From an uncultured Alistipes sp. (GTDB lineage Bacteria; Bacteroidota; Bacteroidia; Bacteroidales; Rikenellaceae): a stretch of 15,331 nt of DNA. The DNA is taken from NCBI GenBank assembly GCA_900546005.1, contig URBJ01000052.1:1-15331 (forward strand). Direction: 5' to 3'. A model generated the notes under the pieces. That model ran no database searches. It was not told the origin of the DNA and saw nothing but the letters and a program-made list of their open reading frames with translations. A program made the translations under genes and the position numbers. Shown piece after piece: positions 1 through 7,759 of this stretch; the stretch's first letter is position 1; the number at the start of each line of letters is the position of its first letter.

Positions 1-411
1 GACTACGACGACTACGCCTTTTTCAGTGCCAACAACAATTTCAACCTCGGAGGAGTCGGTTCCCGAAGCTATAAGAATGCAGTGGGACAGGAGATCACCG
101 TACGGATTATCGAACGGGATGTCACTTTCTTGGGACAACATTACGGGAACGTATCGTTTTTTGAATTTCAAACAGAGACAGGATACTGGGTTCTATACGG
201 TCTCGGACACCAATGGAACACCACACCCGGCAACATTTCGACCAAGATGCTGTTGCTTGCGACCTACGGCAACAGTGCAAACTGCTGGGTGATGGAGGGC
301 TATGCCCAGAGCGACCGTCCCAACCAAAACTGGTTGAAATTCACGAACCAAAACTCAACCAAAACCCGGACGATCCGCTGCATCAAGAGTCCGGTAGAGT
401 ATATTTACTAA
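1..411 (+). CDS. C-terminal part of a surface/fimbrial-adhesin-like protein (cut by window edge)
   Basis: An open frame runs from the first base to TAA at 409-411 (136 codons), so the start lies to the left of the window. The last 70 or so residues align by eye with the end of the next protein: both have an aromatic core (YGLGHQWN here, YGPGAQWN there) and end in KSPVEYIY. The two are therefore tandem paralogues sharing a C-terminal domain. By analogy with the downstream lipoprotein this is likely a secreted or outer-membrane-anchored adhesin or fimbrial accessory protein, but the N-terminus is not visible. The 20-bp gap to the next start fits an operon. The ligand is unknown. Confidence is high that this is coding and moderate for the role. 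Confidence 0.75.
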   Translation, partial: DYDDYAFFSANNNFNLGGVGSRSYKNAVGQEITVRIIERDVTFLGQHYGNVSFFEFQTETGYWVLYGLGHQWNTTPGNISTKMLLLATYGNSANCWVMEGYAQSDRPNQNWLKFTNQNSTKTRTIRCIKSPVEYIY

Positions 412-431
412 CAAAGTCCGCTTGCTGAACC

Positions 432-2741
432 ATGAAAAAGATCAATAAAATAAGTCTAAAGATTCGTGCAATAATAACCTGCGGAATAGTTCTCCTTGCA
501 GGCATGAACTCTTGTTCGAAATCGGAGTCCACTACGGAACCGCCCCACATACCGCCCTCCGATTCAAGCACATTCGTCACCCTTCAGATGACTGACTACG
601 AGATCGCCGGCGAGAAGATCGCGGGGGAGAACGAACTGCAAGAGCTCCGGGCCTACCGGTTCGAGAACGGACATCTGGTCCAAATTCTCGACCGTCCGAC
701 CACCGGCTCCGAGGGCTATGGGTTCCGACTCGATCGCCCGGTCGGCACGCTCTACGTCGTATCGAACACAAACGACATCTCCGCCCTCAACAACCTGCAA
801 GGCTCCGGGATTTCCGAGCAGGAGTGGCTTAAACTTACGACCGGTACGAAGGAGGGGCTACCGATCCGATTCTTCTCCGGCAGTACCTCCCTTTCGGGAA
901 GCTCGTCCAAGATGGTCAAAATGACCCGCGGATTTGCCCGCTTCGATCTACAGATCCGCACTTCGGGAGAGACAGCGATCGAATCTCTCACTTTGGGAAA
1001 CCGTACGCTCTCAACCCCTCTCTTTGCCGGTACTGATTCGGGCTCCACGCCTCCTCAATCGGGCAATCTGACGATCCAGCCCGACAAGCCGTACACCCAA
1101 GACACTCCGGGCTTCGCGTACGTTTACGAACAGACGGACACCGAAGCAACGCTTTTTGCCGAAGCGATCGTCGATGGCGAACGAACCCACCTCGAAGCGA
1201 AACTTCCGGAAATCATCCGAAGAAACTGCATATATGTCGTAAGCGTAACGAAAGAGGAGTCCGACGCGGCTGTTCAATTGACAGTCGAAGCATGGCAGGA
1301 GGGCGACCAGATCGGAATGCACCCCGGTTTGGACGGCACCATCACGGTGGATACCGACCGGTCGGAACTCCCCGAAACCGCAACCGTTACCGACAGCGGA
1401 ACAAAACTGATCCTGCCGCACAACCTTACAGACTTTCTTTTGGCTTTAGATTGCAACGATGAGCTGGAGCTTCTTCCTCCCGATAACGACGATCTGACCA
1501 TCGAACCGCTGGGCTCCGTACGGGAGACGTATGCCGTGAATCTGTTTCGGATCCAGAAGCCGCTGTTCGCCCCCGGGATGCCCACCCGAACGGTTGAGCT
1601 CAAATTCCGACGGAAAGGGTTGAACAACGTCTACCCCGAAGACCGAATTTTGGTTACCCTTTCGGCCAATCCTGTCGATCTCGAAGGGGAAATCTCCTTC
1701 GACACGAAGAGCTACTCCTTCGACTTCGATCGCTACGTCGACAACGAACTGGGACGTTTCACCGTGCCGTCCGACAAAAAACTCACGGTAGAGTTCGAGG
1801 CCGGTGAAGATCCGTGGATCAAACTCGCTCCCAGTGACGAAGACAACAACACACTCCGCGTACTGGGCGGATGGAAGCCAAACGATCCGACAGCCGACGG
1901 CCGGATTCAACGGGCCACACTCGTCATCTGCAATGCAGCCGACGGTTCCGAGCGGGAAGAGTATCAGATCTCTCGACGCAATTACGGTCTGCCGGTCACA
2001 AGGTTCCATGGTGTCTGGTGGTGCAAATACAACGCTCGGGGCAACTCCAAAAGTTTCGACGATCAGATTCTCTGCGCCTCCGATCCAGCGGTTGCTGCGG
2101 GTAAAAGCGTTCTCGACTACCTCCGGGACTGCTCGCCCGAGGAGTTCTACGATCTGTGGGGCTGGGCCTATCAAGGCGATAGCGGAATCGGCCTGCGGGT
2201 GGTCGAACAGAACGGCACGGTCGTGATGAAGGGCTTCTCATCATCCGTTTCGGCCCACATCAACAAGCTCCCGGCCGATGCCTTGGCTCCCGACGGATAC
2301 GAACTTCCCTCGATGGAGGAGTTCAACCGGATGTTCGACGCGACCGACTATGTCTGGATGATGTGGAGCGGCTCTCACCTGTTACGAAACCCGTGGGAAG
2401 GGCACAGCAAGGTCATCAGGGAGCAACGTCGCCGCAACGACCTGAGTGTTGGCACCGTACAGACTCCCGACCTGATCTACATCGGCATGTCGAGTCCCGA
2501 CTTTCCGGACTTCGAACCGGTCACTTGGTACGGACCCGGAGCCCAATGGAATGCGGACGGCATAAAACACGCCAACCACTACAACAACATCCTGTTTGCA
2601 GTACATTCACCGGAAGGCACGGGATGGTACATGGCCGGCAACATGTCTGCCCTCTACCTGCAGAAAAACGGTGCGGGAAATAAAGATACCCGTATCCTTC
2701 GTTTCAAAAAATCGCCGGTAGAGTATATATACGGGGAATAA
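432..2741 (+). CDS. Fimbrillin/Mfa-like lipoprotein with C-terminal adhesin-type domain
   Basis: A 769-residue protein from ATG 432. Residues 1-28 form a lipoprotein signal peptide: basic start, hydrophobic run, then LAGMNSC with Cys28 as the likely lipidated residue. Residues about 47-290 have the look of Bacteroidetes fimbrial-subunit N-terminal domains (VTLQMTDYEIAG, then RGFARFDLQI in a beta-rich context). Residues about 410-515 resemble a BACON/Ig-like beta domain. Residues about 525-769 form the C-terminal domain shared with the upstream protein. It includes GYELPSMEEFNRMF, recalling the lectin-like fold of FISUMP/formylglycine-enzyme-type domains, and ends in KSPVEYIYGE. The likely role is a surface-anchored fimbrial tip or accessory adhesin. 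Domain names are inferred by eye. No chaperone, usher or FimA-type major subunit is visible in the window. Confidence 0.72.
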   Translation: MKKINKISLKIRAIITCGIVLLAGMNSCSKSESTTEPPHIPPSDSSTFVTLQMTDYEIAGEKIAGENELQELRAYRFENGHLVQILDRPTTGSEGYGFRLDRPVGTLYVVSNTNDISALNNLQGSGISEQEWLKLTTGTKEGLPIRFFSGSTSLSGSSSKMVKMTRGFARFDLQIRTSGETAIESLTLGNRTLSTPLFAGTDSGSTPPQSGNLTIQPDKPYTQDTPGFAYVYEQTDTEATLFAEAIVDGERTHLEAKLPEIIRRNCIYVVSVTKEESDAAVQLTVEAWQEGDQIGMHPGLDGTITVDTDRSELPETATVTDSGTKLILPHNLTDFLLALDCNDELELLPPDNDDLTIEPLGSVRETYAVNLFRIQKPLFAPGMPTRTVELKFRRKGLNNVYPEDRILVTLSANPVDLEGEISFDTKSYSFDFDRYVDNELGRFTVPSDKKLTVEFEAGEDPWIKLAPSDEDNNTLRVLGGWKPNDPTADGRIQRATLVICNAADGSEREEYQISRRNYGLPVTRFHGVWWCKYNARGNSKSFDDQILCASDPAVAAGKSVLDYLRDCSPEEFYDLWGWAYQGDSGIGLRVVEQNGTVVMKGFSSSVSAHINKLPADALAPDGYELPSMEEFNRMFDATDYVWMMWSGSHLLRNPWEGHSKVIREQRRRNDLSVGTVQTPDLIYIGMSSPDFPDFEPVTWYGPGAQWNADGIKHANHYNNILFAVHSPEGTGWYMAGNMSALYLQKNGAGNKDTRILRFKKSPVEYIYGE

Positions 2742-2761
2742 AACTCCCTTGATCTTTAGCT

Positions 2762-2871
2762 ATAAGGGCGAACCATTCGACTCCGGACGGCGTTGTCTTC
2801 TATGAAAATCGACAAAGGGAGACAGGTTGCTACCACACGACAACGCAACGACCGGACAGGTTCGCCCTTAT
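2762..2871. repeat. Nested inverted repeat in the convergent intergenic gap
   Basis: Two 13-bp arms match perfectly as inverse complements: 2762-2774 (ATAAGGGCGAACC) and 2859-2871. Inside them a second 8-bp pair, 2790-2797 (GCGTTGTC) and 2839-2846, also matches, with a CCGG pair at 2783-2786 and 2852-2855. The element could fold into one long interrupted stem of about 110 nt. It contains no convincing reading frame. It could be a degraded MITE-like element, a structured RNA, or a read-through-blocking fold. The sequence alone does not decide. Confidence 0.5.
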
Positions 2872-3008
2872 TGGTTTTTATTCCTCTTTCTGTTTTTGGG
2901 AGGGACCGAATCGGTCGCGACTCGCCTTGTAAGGCATTGGGACGACTCGCTACAACTTTTCCGGAGCAGACTCTTTTCGACCCCTACTGCTCGGCATGAT
3001 CTCACAAC

Positions 3009-3045
3009 AGCGGGGCCGTCTTCATTGAATGAAGACGGCCCCGCT
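3009..3045. terminator. 37-bp perfect palindrome, probable bidirectional terminator hairpin
   Basis: Arms 3009-3026 and 3028-3045 are exact inverse complements around a single central G, with a GC-rich base (AGCGGGGCCGTC). It lies between the adhesin gene (ending 2741, +) and the ECF-type gene (ending 3126, -), where a shared terminator is expected. Neither side has a clean T-tract, so intrinsic termination is inferred from the stem and position. Apart from this and the nested repeat at 2762-2871, nothing else was recognised in 2742-3125. Confidence 0.55.
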
Positions 3046-3125
3046 CTATTTCCCTCCCAATTTCCTATCGGACCGGATTCTTCGCTTTCGACTCCGATCC
3101 CAATCTGGAAATCACGAATGTTCTC

Positions 3126-3638
3126 TTATCGCCGAATCAGCCGATTAATAAACAACCATCCACCGACAATCTGCAGCGCCATTCCGGGCAATCCGATCCG
3201 AAAATCCTGTACGGCAAGGGCAAAATCACCTACAATCGCCCATTCGCCCAAGGTTCCGAGAATCTGGTAAGCCAACACGACGGCAACCAACAATCCGAAC
3301 GATGCCCGTTTGAAATGCGAAGCCGCATATCCGGCAGCCAATGCCAGCAGAACCGACTTCAGCAAGATAGCCGGAAGGCCCGCCACTGGAGGCATTCCGA
3401 ACCACATCGAGTTCAACAACGGCGAAAAGACTGCGGTCAACAGTCCGACACGCCATCCATATTTATAGGCCCCAATCAGTGTAAAGAAGTAGATCGGCAG
3501 CCATCTCACCCCTCCTTGCGGGACAAGGTGGCACAACTGCGGCAGAACGATATTCCCCACAACAAACAATGCGGCAACCCAATAGGTCTTCACCCGGTTG
3601 TATTTCAGCGAATAGAATTTTACTGTTGTTGCTTCCAT
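3126..3638 (-). CDS. ECF-type transporter S-component-like membrane protein
   Basis: A 170-residue, very hydrophobic protein with five or six predicted membrane segments (about 20-36, 47-62, 64-78, 86-106, 113-131, 147-164). The pattern QGGVRWLPIYFF, YGWRVGL, SPLLNSMWFGMPP is characteristic of Bacteroidetes proteins annotated as ECF transporter S components, the small membrane proteins that bind a vitamin or cofactor and dock on a shared EcfT/EcfAA' module. No ATPase or T component is in the window, so it would be an orphan S-component. The substrate cannot be read from the sequence. It starts at ATG 3638, 24 bp after the stop of the aldo/keto reductase gene, so it is probably the last gene of the redox operon. 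Confidence 0.72.
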   Translation of the reverse strand: MEATTVKFYSLKYNRVKTYWVAALFVVGNIVLPQLCHLVPQGGVRWLPIYFFTLIGAYKYGWRVGLLTAVFSPLLNSMWFGMPPVAGLPAILLKSVLLALAAGYAASHFKRASFGLLVAVVLAYQILGTLGEWAIVGDFALAVQDFRIGLPGMALQIVGGWLFINRLIRR

Positions 3639-3662
3639 CTTACATAAAACGTTTAAATTTCA

Positions 3663-5069
3663 CTACTCATTTTCCGACACACCAAACTCCTTACCTTGCT
3701 TCAGCGTCTCCACAAACGCATTGATACGATGCATTTCGTGGGGAATATTAATGCTCTGCGGACAATGCTCGATACACTGCCCACAACCGATACAATGATC
3801 TGCCTGACGGAGACGGGGCACACTACGGTCATACCCGACAAGGAAAGCCCGTCGTGCCCGCCGATAGTTCTCGTCCTGCGACGAAGCCGGAAGATTCCCC
3901 TCGTTGACACACTTGTTGTAGTGCAGCAAAACGGCAGGTATGTCGATGCCGTACGGACACGGCATACAATATTTGCAGTCGTTACACGGAATCGTCGGAT
4001 ACTGCATCATCAGATCGGCCACGTGTCGCAAAAATTCCTGTTCACTCTCATCCAAAGGTACCAACGGAGAGTAGGTACGAATGTTATCCTGCAGATGTTC
4101 CATATAGGTCATGCCGCTGAGTACCGTCAGCACCTTTTCGGGCGTACCGGCAAAACGGAAGGCCCATGACGCCACACTGGTCTCCGGATTGCGTTGTTTC
4201 AACTCCGATACGACATGGTCCGGCACATTCGACAGACGTCCGCCGAGCAGGGGTTCCATGATAACGGCCGGAATATTGCGTTTTTCCAGCTGATCGTACA
4301 GATAAACGGCATTTACATTATTATTCGAGGCATGCTCCCAGTCGACATAGTTGAGCTGGATCTGCACAAAGTCCCAATGCACCGTATCGTGCATCGCCAA
4401 CACCTCGTCGAAGACATCGACCGTACTGTGGAACGAAAAGCCCAAGTTCCGAATACGTCCCGCTTCACGCTCTTTCAGCAGATAATCCAACATGCCGTTA
4501 TCGATGTACCGGGCCCGGAACGTCTTGATTCCGCCGTTGCCGATCGAGTGCAGCAGGTAGTAGTCGATATAATCCACCTGAAGCTCCTCGAACGATTTTT
4601 TGTACATGGCGATCGAGTTCTCCCGCGTAAAGTTCGAGAAGTTAGAGAGCTTGGTCGCAATCTGGAATTTTTCGCGCGGATGACGCTTCAGGGCATTTCC
4701 CGTAGACTTCTCGGACCAGCCCTGTACGTACACCGGAGACGTATCGAAATAGGTCACTCCATGTGCAATGGCGTAATCGACCAACTCGTTGACCGCATCC
4801 TGATCGATCACATTGCCATCTCCGTCGGGCGAAGGCAGCGTCGGCCACCGCATACACCCATAGCCCAACAACGACACCCGCTCTCCACTCTTCGGATTGG
4901 TCCGGTAGGTCATCTGATCGGTAGGAACCTCACCCTGTGCCATACGATCACCCGAGATCTGATTTTTCTTCGAATCGCATCCCACGAGGGCAGCCGTCGT
5001 CGTTGCCGTACTGATCCCTACGATCTTCAAAAAATCACGACGCGATATATTTTTTTGTTTAGGATTCAT
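3663..5069 (-). CDS. Tat-exported lipoprotein aldo/keto reductase with C-terminal 4Fe-4S motifs
   Basis: A 468-residue protein. ATG 5069 is preferred over the longer frame to 5189 because it places the twin-arginine signal (SRRDFLK, Arg10-Arg11) at the N-terminus and avoids overlap with the upstream gene ending at 5096. A hydrophobic stretch ends in LVGC, with Cys31 a likely lipobox cysteine. Residues about 58-340 are an aldo/keto reductase barrel with the full catalytic tetrad: Asp109 and Tyr114 (YFDTSPVY), Lys140 (ATK), His174 (YYLLH). After it come C362xxCxxCxxC371P and C426xxCxxCxxxC436P, the ferredoxin-like tail typical of Fe-S aldo/keto reductases. The signal predicts a folded, cofactor-loaded enzyme exported and lipid-anchored at the inner or outer membrane. 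The substrate is unknown. It sits 26 bp downstream of the polyferredoxin, its likely electron partner. Confidence 0.88.
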   Translation of the reverse strand: MNPKQKNISRRDFLKIVGISTATTTAALVGCDSKKNQISGDRMAQGEVPTDQMTYRTNPKSGERVSLLGYGCMRWPTLPSPDGDGNVIDQDAVNELVDYAIAHGVTYFDTSPVYVQGWSEKSTGNALKRHPREKFQIATKLSNFSNFTRENSIAMYKKSFEELQVDYIDYYLLHSIGNGGIKTFRARYIDNGMLDYLLKEREAGRIRNLGFSFHSTVDVFDEVLAMHDTVHWDFVQIQLNYVDWEHASNNNVNAVYLYDQLEKRNIPAVIMEPLLGGRLSNVPDHVVSELKQRNPETSVASWAFRFAGTPEKVLTVLSGMTYMEHLQDNIRTYSPLVPLDESEQEFLRHVADLMMQYPTIPCNDCKYCMPCPYGIDIPAVLLHYNKCVNEGNLPASSQDENYRRARRAFLVGYDRSVPRLRQADHCIGCGQCIEHCPQSINIPHEMHRINAFVETLKQGKEFGVSENE

Positions 5070-5095
5070 ATCCGTAAATTTTTCTTTTAAACATT

Positions 5096-6610
5096 CTATA
5101 TCATCCGGTGTCTCTCGTGCCCTTCGACATAAATCGCACTGAACGGACGGGACGGACAGAGATTTTCGCAGGCTCCGCAGCCGATACACTTCTCCTCATT
5201 TACAACAGGAATCTTCGGAGAGTTGGGATTCGCCGGATCGGAGGGAACCATCGCAATAGCCCCGGTCGGGCAGTGACGTGCACAGTTTCCGCACTCCACG
5301 CCATCGGTCAACGGAATGCAGTTCTCCTTCACCCACACCGCATGACCGACCTGTATGGCCGACTTGTCCGCCGGCGTAATTTTCAGGATCGCTCCCGTCG
5401 GACACACCTCCGAACACTTCACACACTCGGGTCGGCAGTACCCCCGCTCGTAGGAGGCTTCGGGTTGCATCAATACGGACCATCCGGTCGAAGGCCGCAA
5501 TACGCCCGTCGGACACACCGACACACAGAGCTGACACCCCGTACAGTGGGCCGCCATATTCCGCAGGCTTTGTGCTCCGGGCGGTACGATCGGCGTCGCA
5601 CGGTTCGGAATCTTTTTATCCAGAATCACGGCTAACCCTCCATCGACTTTCTTCTCTTGTGCCCGAACCGCAGCCGTCGCCGCCAAAAGGCCCACACCCG
5701 AGAGGAACATCCGACGGCCCGTATCGACTTTTCCGCTGTCGTTCGAACAAGACTCGGGCTTCGCCGAATCCGGCTTCGCGACACTCCGCATCGGTCTCAG
5801 TCGATAGCTGATCGCCTTCTCCCGACACGATTCGATACAATCCATACATGCCACACATCGGCTGTAATCAATCCGATGGGCTTTCGGATCGATACACGAG
5901 GCCTTACAACGCCGCGAACAGAGTGTACAGCCCGTACACTTTGTCGTATCGATTACCGGGCGGAAGAGAGAGAAACGTGAGATGAAACCCAATACCGTTC
6001 CTACCGGACAGATCGTATTGCAGTAGGTCCGTCCGTTGCGCCACGCCAGAATGACAACCGCAACAAAGGTTACGGCCGCAACGATAAAGGTCGGCAGGCT
6101 CTTGATCCACACCTCTTTCTCATAGAAGGCATAACTGTCCATACGTTCAGCCATGTAGGCCAACAGGTTGTTACCCCAACCCCATAGCGGAGCGAACAGG
6201 TTCTGTGCAATCCGTCCGTATGCCCCGTAGGGATCCAACAGGGCCACGAACGAACCGACTCCGGCGATCAGCGCAATGACCAGTAGCGCCAGCATCGTGT
6301 AGCGCAGCCACGAGATGGCCGGAGAGTAGAAAAAGCGATAACGTTTCTTTTTACGCCGACCGTTCAACCACGACACGATATCCTGCATCACGCCCAGCGG
6401 ACAGATCACCGAACAATAGACCCGACCGAAAAGCCATGTCACCAGAATCAGTACAACCACTACGCCCAGATTCAGTGCCAGCACAGCCGGCAGGAACTGC
6501 ACTTTTGCGAGCCATCCGAACCATGCGTGCAGTGTCCCCGTAAAATCGAGGAACAGCAACGTAATCAGTACGAAACAGATCGCCGCCAGCAAAATTCTTA
6601 TTTTCCTCAA
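5096..6610 (-). CDS. Membrane polyferredoxin: NapH-like domain, internal Tat motif, tetra-cluster ferredoxin domain
   Basis: A 504-residue protein. Membrane segments lie at about 5-25, 42-62, 103-125 and 173-191. Two CxxxCP motifs of the NapH/MauN type (C66/C70, C197/C201) follow segments 2 and 4. Two ferredoxin motifs come next (C225xxCxxCxxxC235 and C252xxCxxCxxxC262). A twin-arginine stretch TGRRMFLSGVGLLAATAAV (298-315) precedes a domain with four more cluster motifs (C356-C366, C392-C403, C440-C447 with C431 nearby, C475-C485). This is the plan of a protein inserted by Sec for the first helices and by Tat for the last. The role is inferred as electron transfer from a quinol or cytoplasmic donor to the periplasmic face. 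The start is TTG at 6610: a stop lies four codons upstream and the next in-frame Met is residue 75. It is first gene of the operon. Confidence 0.85.
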   Translation of the reverse strand: MRKIRILLAAICFVLITLLFLDFTGTLHAWFGWLAKVQFLPAVLALNLGVVVVLILVTWLFGRVYCSVICPLGVMQDIVSWLNGRRKKKRYRFFYSPAISWLRYTMLALLVIALIAGVGSFVALLDPYGAYGRIAQNLFAPLWGWGNNLLAYMAERMDSYAFYEKEVWIKSLPTFIVAAVTFVAVVILAWRNGRTYCNTICPVGTVLGFISRFSLFRPVIDTTKCTGCTLCSRRCKASCIDPKAHRIDYSRCVACMDCIESCREKAISYRLRPMRSVAKPDSAKPESCSNDSGKVDTGRRMFLSGVGLLAATAAVRAQEKKVDGGLAVILDKKIPNRATPIVPPGAQSLRNMAAHCTGCQLCVSVCPTGVLRPSTGWSVLMQPEASYERGYCRPECVKCSEVCPTGAILKITPADKSAIQVGHAVWVKENCIPLTDGVECGNCARHCPTGAIAMVPSDPANPNSPKIPVVNEEKCIGCGACENLCPSRPFSAIYVEGHERHRMI

Positions 6611-6639
6611 TATAAAATTTTATTATAACGACTTTTATT

Positions 6640-6647
6640 CAAATATA
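6640..6647 (-). promoter_or_regulatory. Candidate -7 box for the redox operon
   Basis: On the minus strand 6647-6640 reads TATATTTG, a perfect match to the Bacteroidetes -7 consensus TAnnTTTG. It would give a leader of roughly 20 nt before the TTG start at 6610. No TTG/TTTG element lies at the expected distance upstream, so the support is partial. The rest of 6611-6852 shows no other feature. Confidence 0.4.
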
Positions 6648-6852
6648 TTCCCTTCAATGGTATCTCTCGCATTCCGTTCTCCATTCGAACGGTAAAACTA
6701 CAGCTTTTGACCGAAAAACGATAACCCCTATTCCGGATTATTCAACCGATTTTACGGATTATACTCACCCGTTCCCCACACCTATACCTCCTATAACTTC
6801 TACTACTACCCGAGCCCCCTATTTATTAAAGGTCTGTCCGAACGCTTACTCC

Positions 6853-7299
6853 TCAACGCTTCCCCACCGCAGATCGGGAGAGCTCATGAACAAACCGATC
6901 AATAATTTCCCGACACTCCTCCACCGTCTTCGCATGGATACACCGCTTTTCCAACGGACACCAATCCGATCCTTGCCGGTTGATGATGTGGGGAACTTCC
7001 GTTGCGAACGCTGCATCGACCCCGTAAGTCCGGAAAAACTCCAATGCCGGCGTGCTGATCACCCGCGCAAAAACACCCTTCACCCCACCCTGAATCATCA
7101 AGGCTGCCGCACCGCGTCCCACAACCTTATCCGCGACAAAGGCTCCACGCAGAAATTCAGGCTCTTCGGTCAGCAATCGATACAGGTCCGAAACACCCCG
7201 GCCATAAAACGACCGTACGGTCGCCCCGTTTCCAACCACGCACGAACAATTTTCTGTCGTAAGAAGATCAATAATCCGCTGCCGTTCCAAATCCTTCAT
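6853..7299 (-). CDS. DUF1893 domain protein
   Basis: A 148-residue soluble protein starting at ATG 7299. It matches the DUF1893 family pattern: an N-terminal strand pair (CSCVVGNG), GAFVADKVVGRGAAALMIQGGV at about 52-73, STPALEFF, and the end signature NRQGSDWCPLEKRC (107-120). Proteins of this family have, as I recall, a cytidine-deaminase-like fold, but no catalytic activity is established. The Cys-rich CPLE motif could bind a metal, which is inference. It lies upstream of the polyferredoxin on the same strand but 242 bp away, with a possible separate promoter between, so membership of that operon is uncertain. Confidence 0.78.
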   Translation of the reverse strand: MKDLERQRIIDLLTTENCSCVVGNGATVRSFYGRGVSDLYRLLTEEPEFLRGAFVADKVVGRGAAALMIQGGVKGVFARVISTPALEFFRTYGVDAAFATEVPHIINRQGSDWCPLEKRCIHAKTVEECREIIDRFVHELSRSAVGKR

Positions 7300-7459
7300 A
7301 GTTCGTCAAGTTTTCACCGCTTCACCCGGGTAGACCATCCCTTTTCAACACCCGTTACCACACACTCTCCCACTGCGGCACCCTCCATCCTTCTCCACCC
7401 AACACATACCCCACCGGTCACCGTCCTACACGCCTTCGGCTTCGTCTGTTTTCGACCTC

Positions 7460-7467
7460 CAAAATTA
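7460..7467 (-). promoter_or_regulatory. Possible -7 box for the DUF1893 gene
   Basis: On the minus strand 7467-7460 reads TAATTTTG, matching TAnnTTTG. No upstream -33 element was found at the usual spacing, and the implied leader would be about 150 nt. The match could be chance in this T-rich stretch. The remainder of 7300-7700 is pyrimidine-rich on the plus strand and shows no gene or repeat I can support. Confidence 0.22.
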
Positions 7468-7727
7468 CATATTTTCTCAAAAAAATCGTTTTTTCTCTTC
7501 CATTTTACCTCAAATCACACGCTTCGAAACGTTTTGAGTTCGAGAGCCCTATCCTTTGTTCTCTTCATACAATACACCGTCCTCATTTTAGACATTCACC
7601 TCACGTGAACCCCCGCAAACCATTCGCATACATCTTTTCCATCCTCATTTGTGTAGCTTTCCGATTTCTCCTTGGGGCTTTACTCTTTTCCTACCCCGTT
7701 AAAAAACATAAAAAAATATACTTTGTA

Positions 7728-7759
7728 TTGCATAGTATAAAAACAAATTTATATATTTG
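7728..7759 (+). promoter_or_regulatory. Bacteroidetes-type promoter of the PspC/PadR operon
   Basis: TTG at 7728-7730 (ATTG) is followed, after 21 bp, by TATATTTG at 7752-7759, a perfect TAnnTTTG box. Transcription would start near 7766, leaving a leader of about 60 nt before the preferred ATG at 7825. The surrounding A/T-rich tract supports the assignment. Confidence 0.65.

Noticed and set aside
2827..3270. A 147-codon plus-strand frame across the convergent gap
   Set aside because: It runs through the palindrome and overlaps the ECF-type gene on the other strand; composition is low-complexity Ser/Pro/Arg with no domain. Shadow frame.
4194..5090. A 298-codon plus-strand frame
   Set aside because: Antisense shadow of the aldo/keto reductase, whose motifs and signal peptide are unambiguous.
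5070..5189. N-terminal extension of the aldo/keto reductase to 5189
   Set aside because: It would overlap the polyferredoxin end and bury the twin-arginine signal 40 residues inside; ATG 5069 fits the Tat lipoprotein plan.
6886..7608. A 240-codon plus-strand frame
   Set aside because: It is antisense to the DUF1893 gene and continues into a pyrimidine-rich intergenic region; no recognisable domain.
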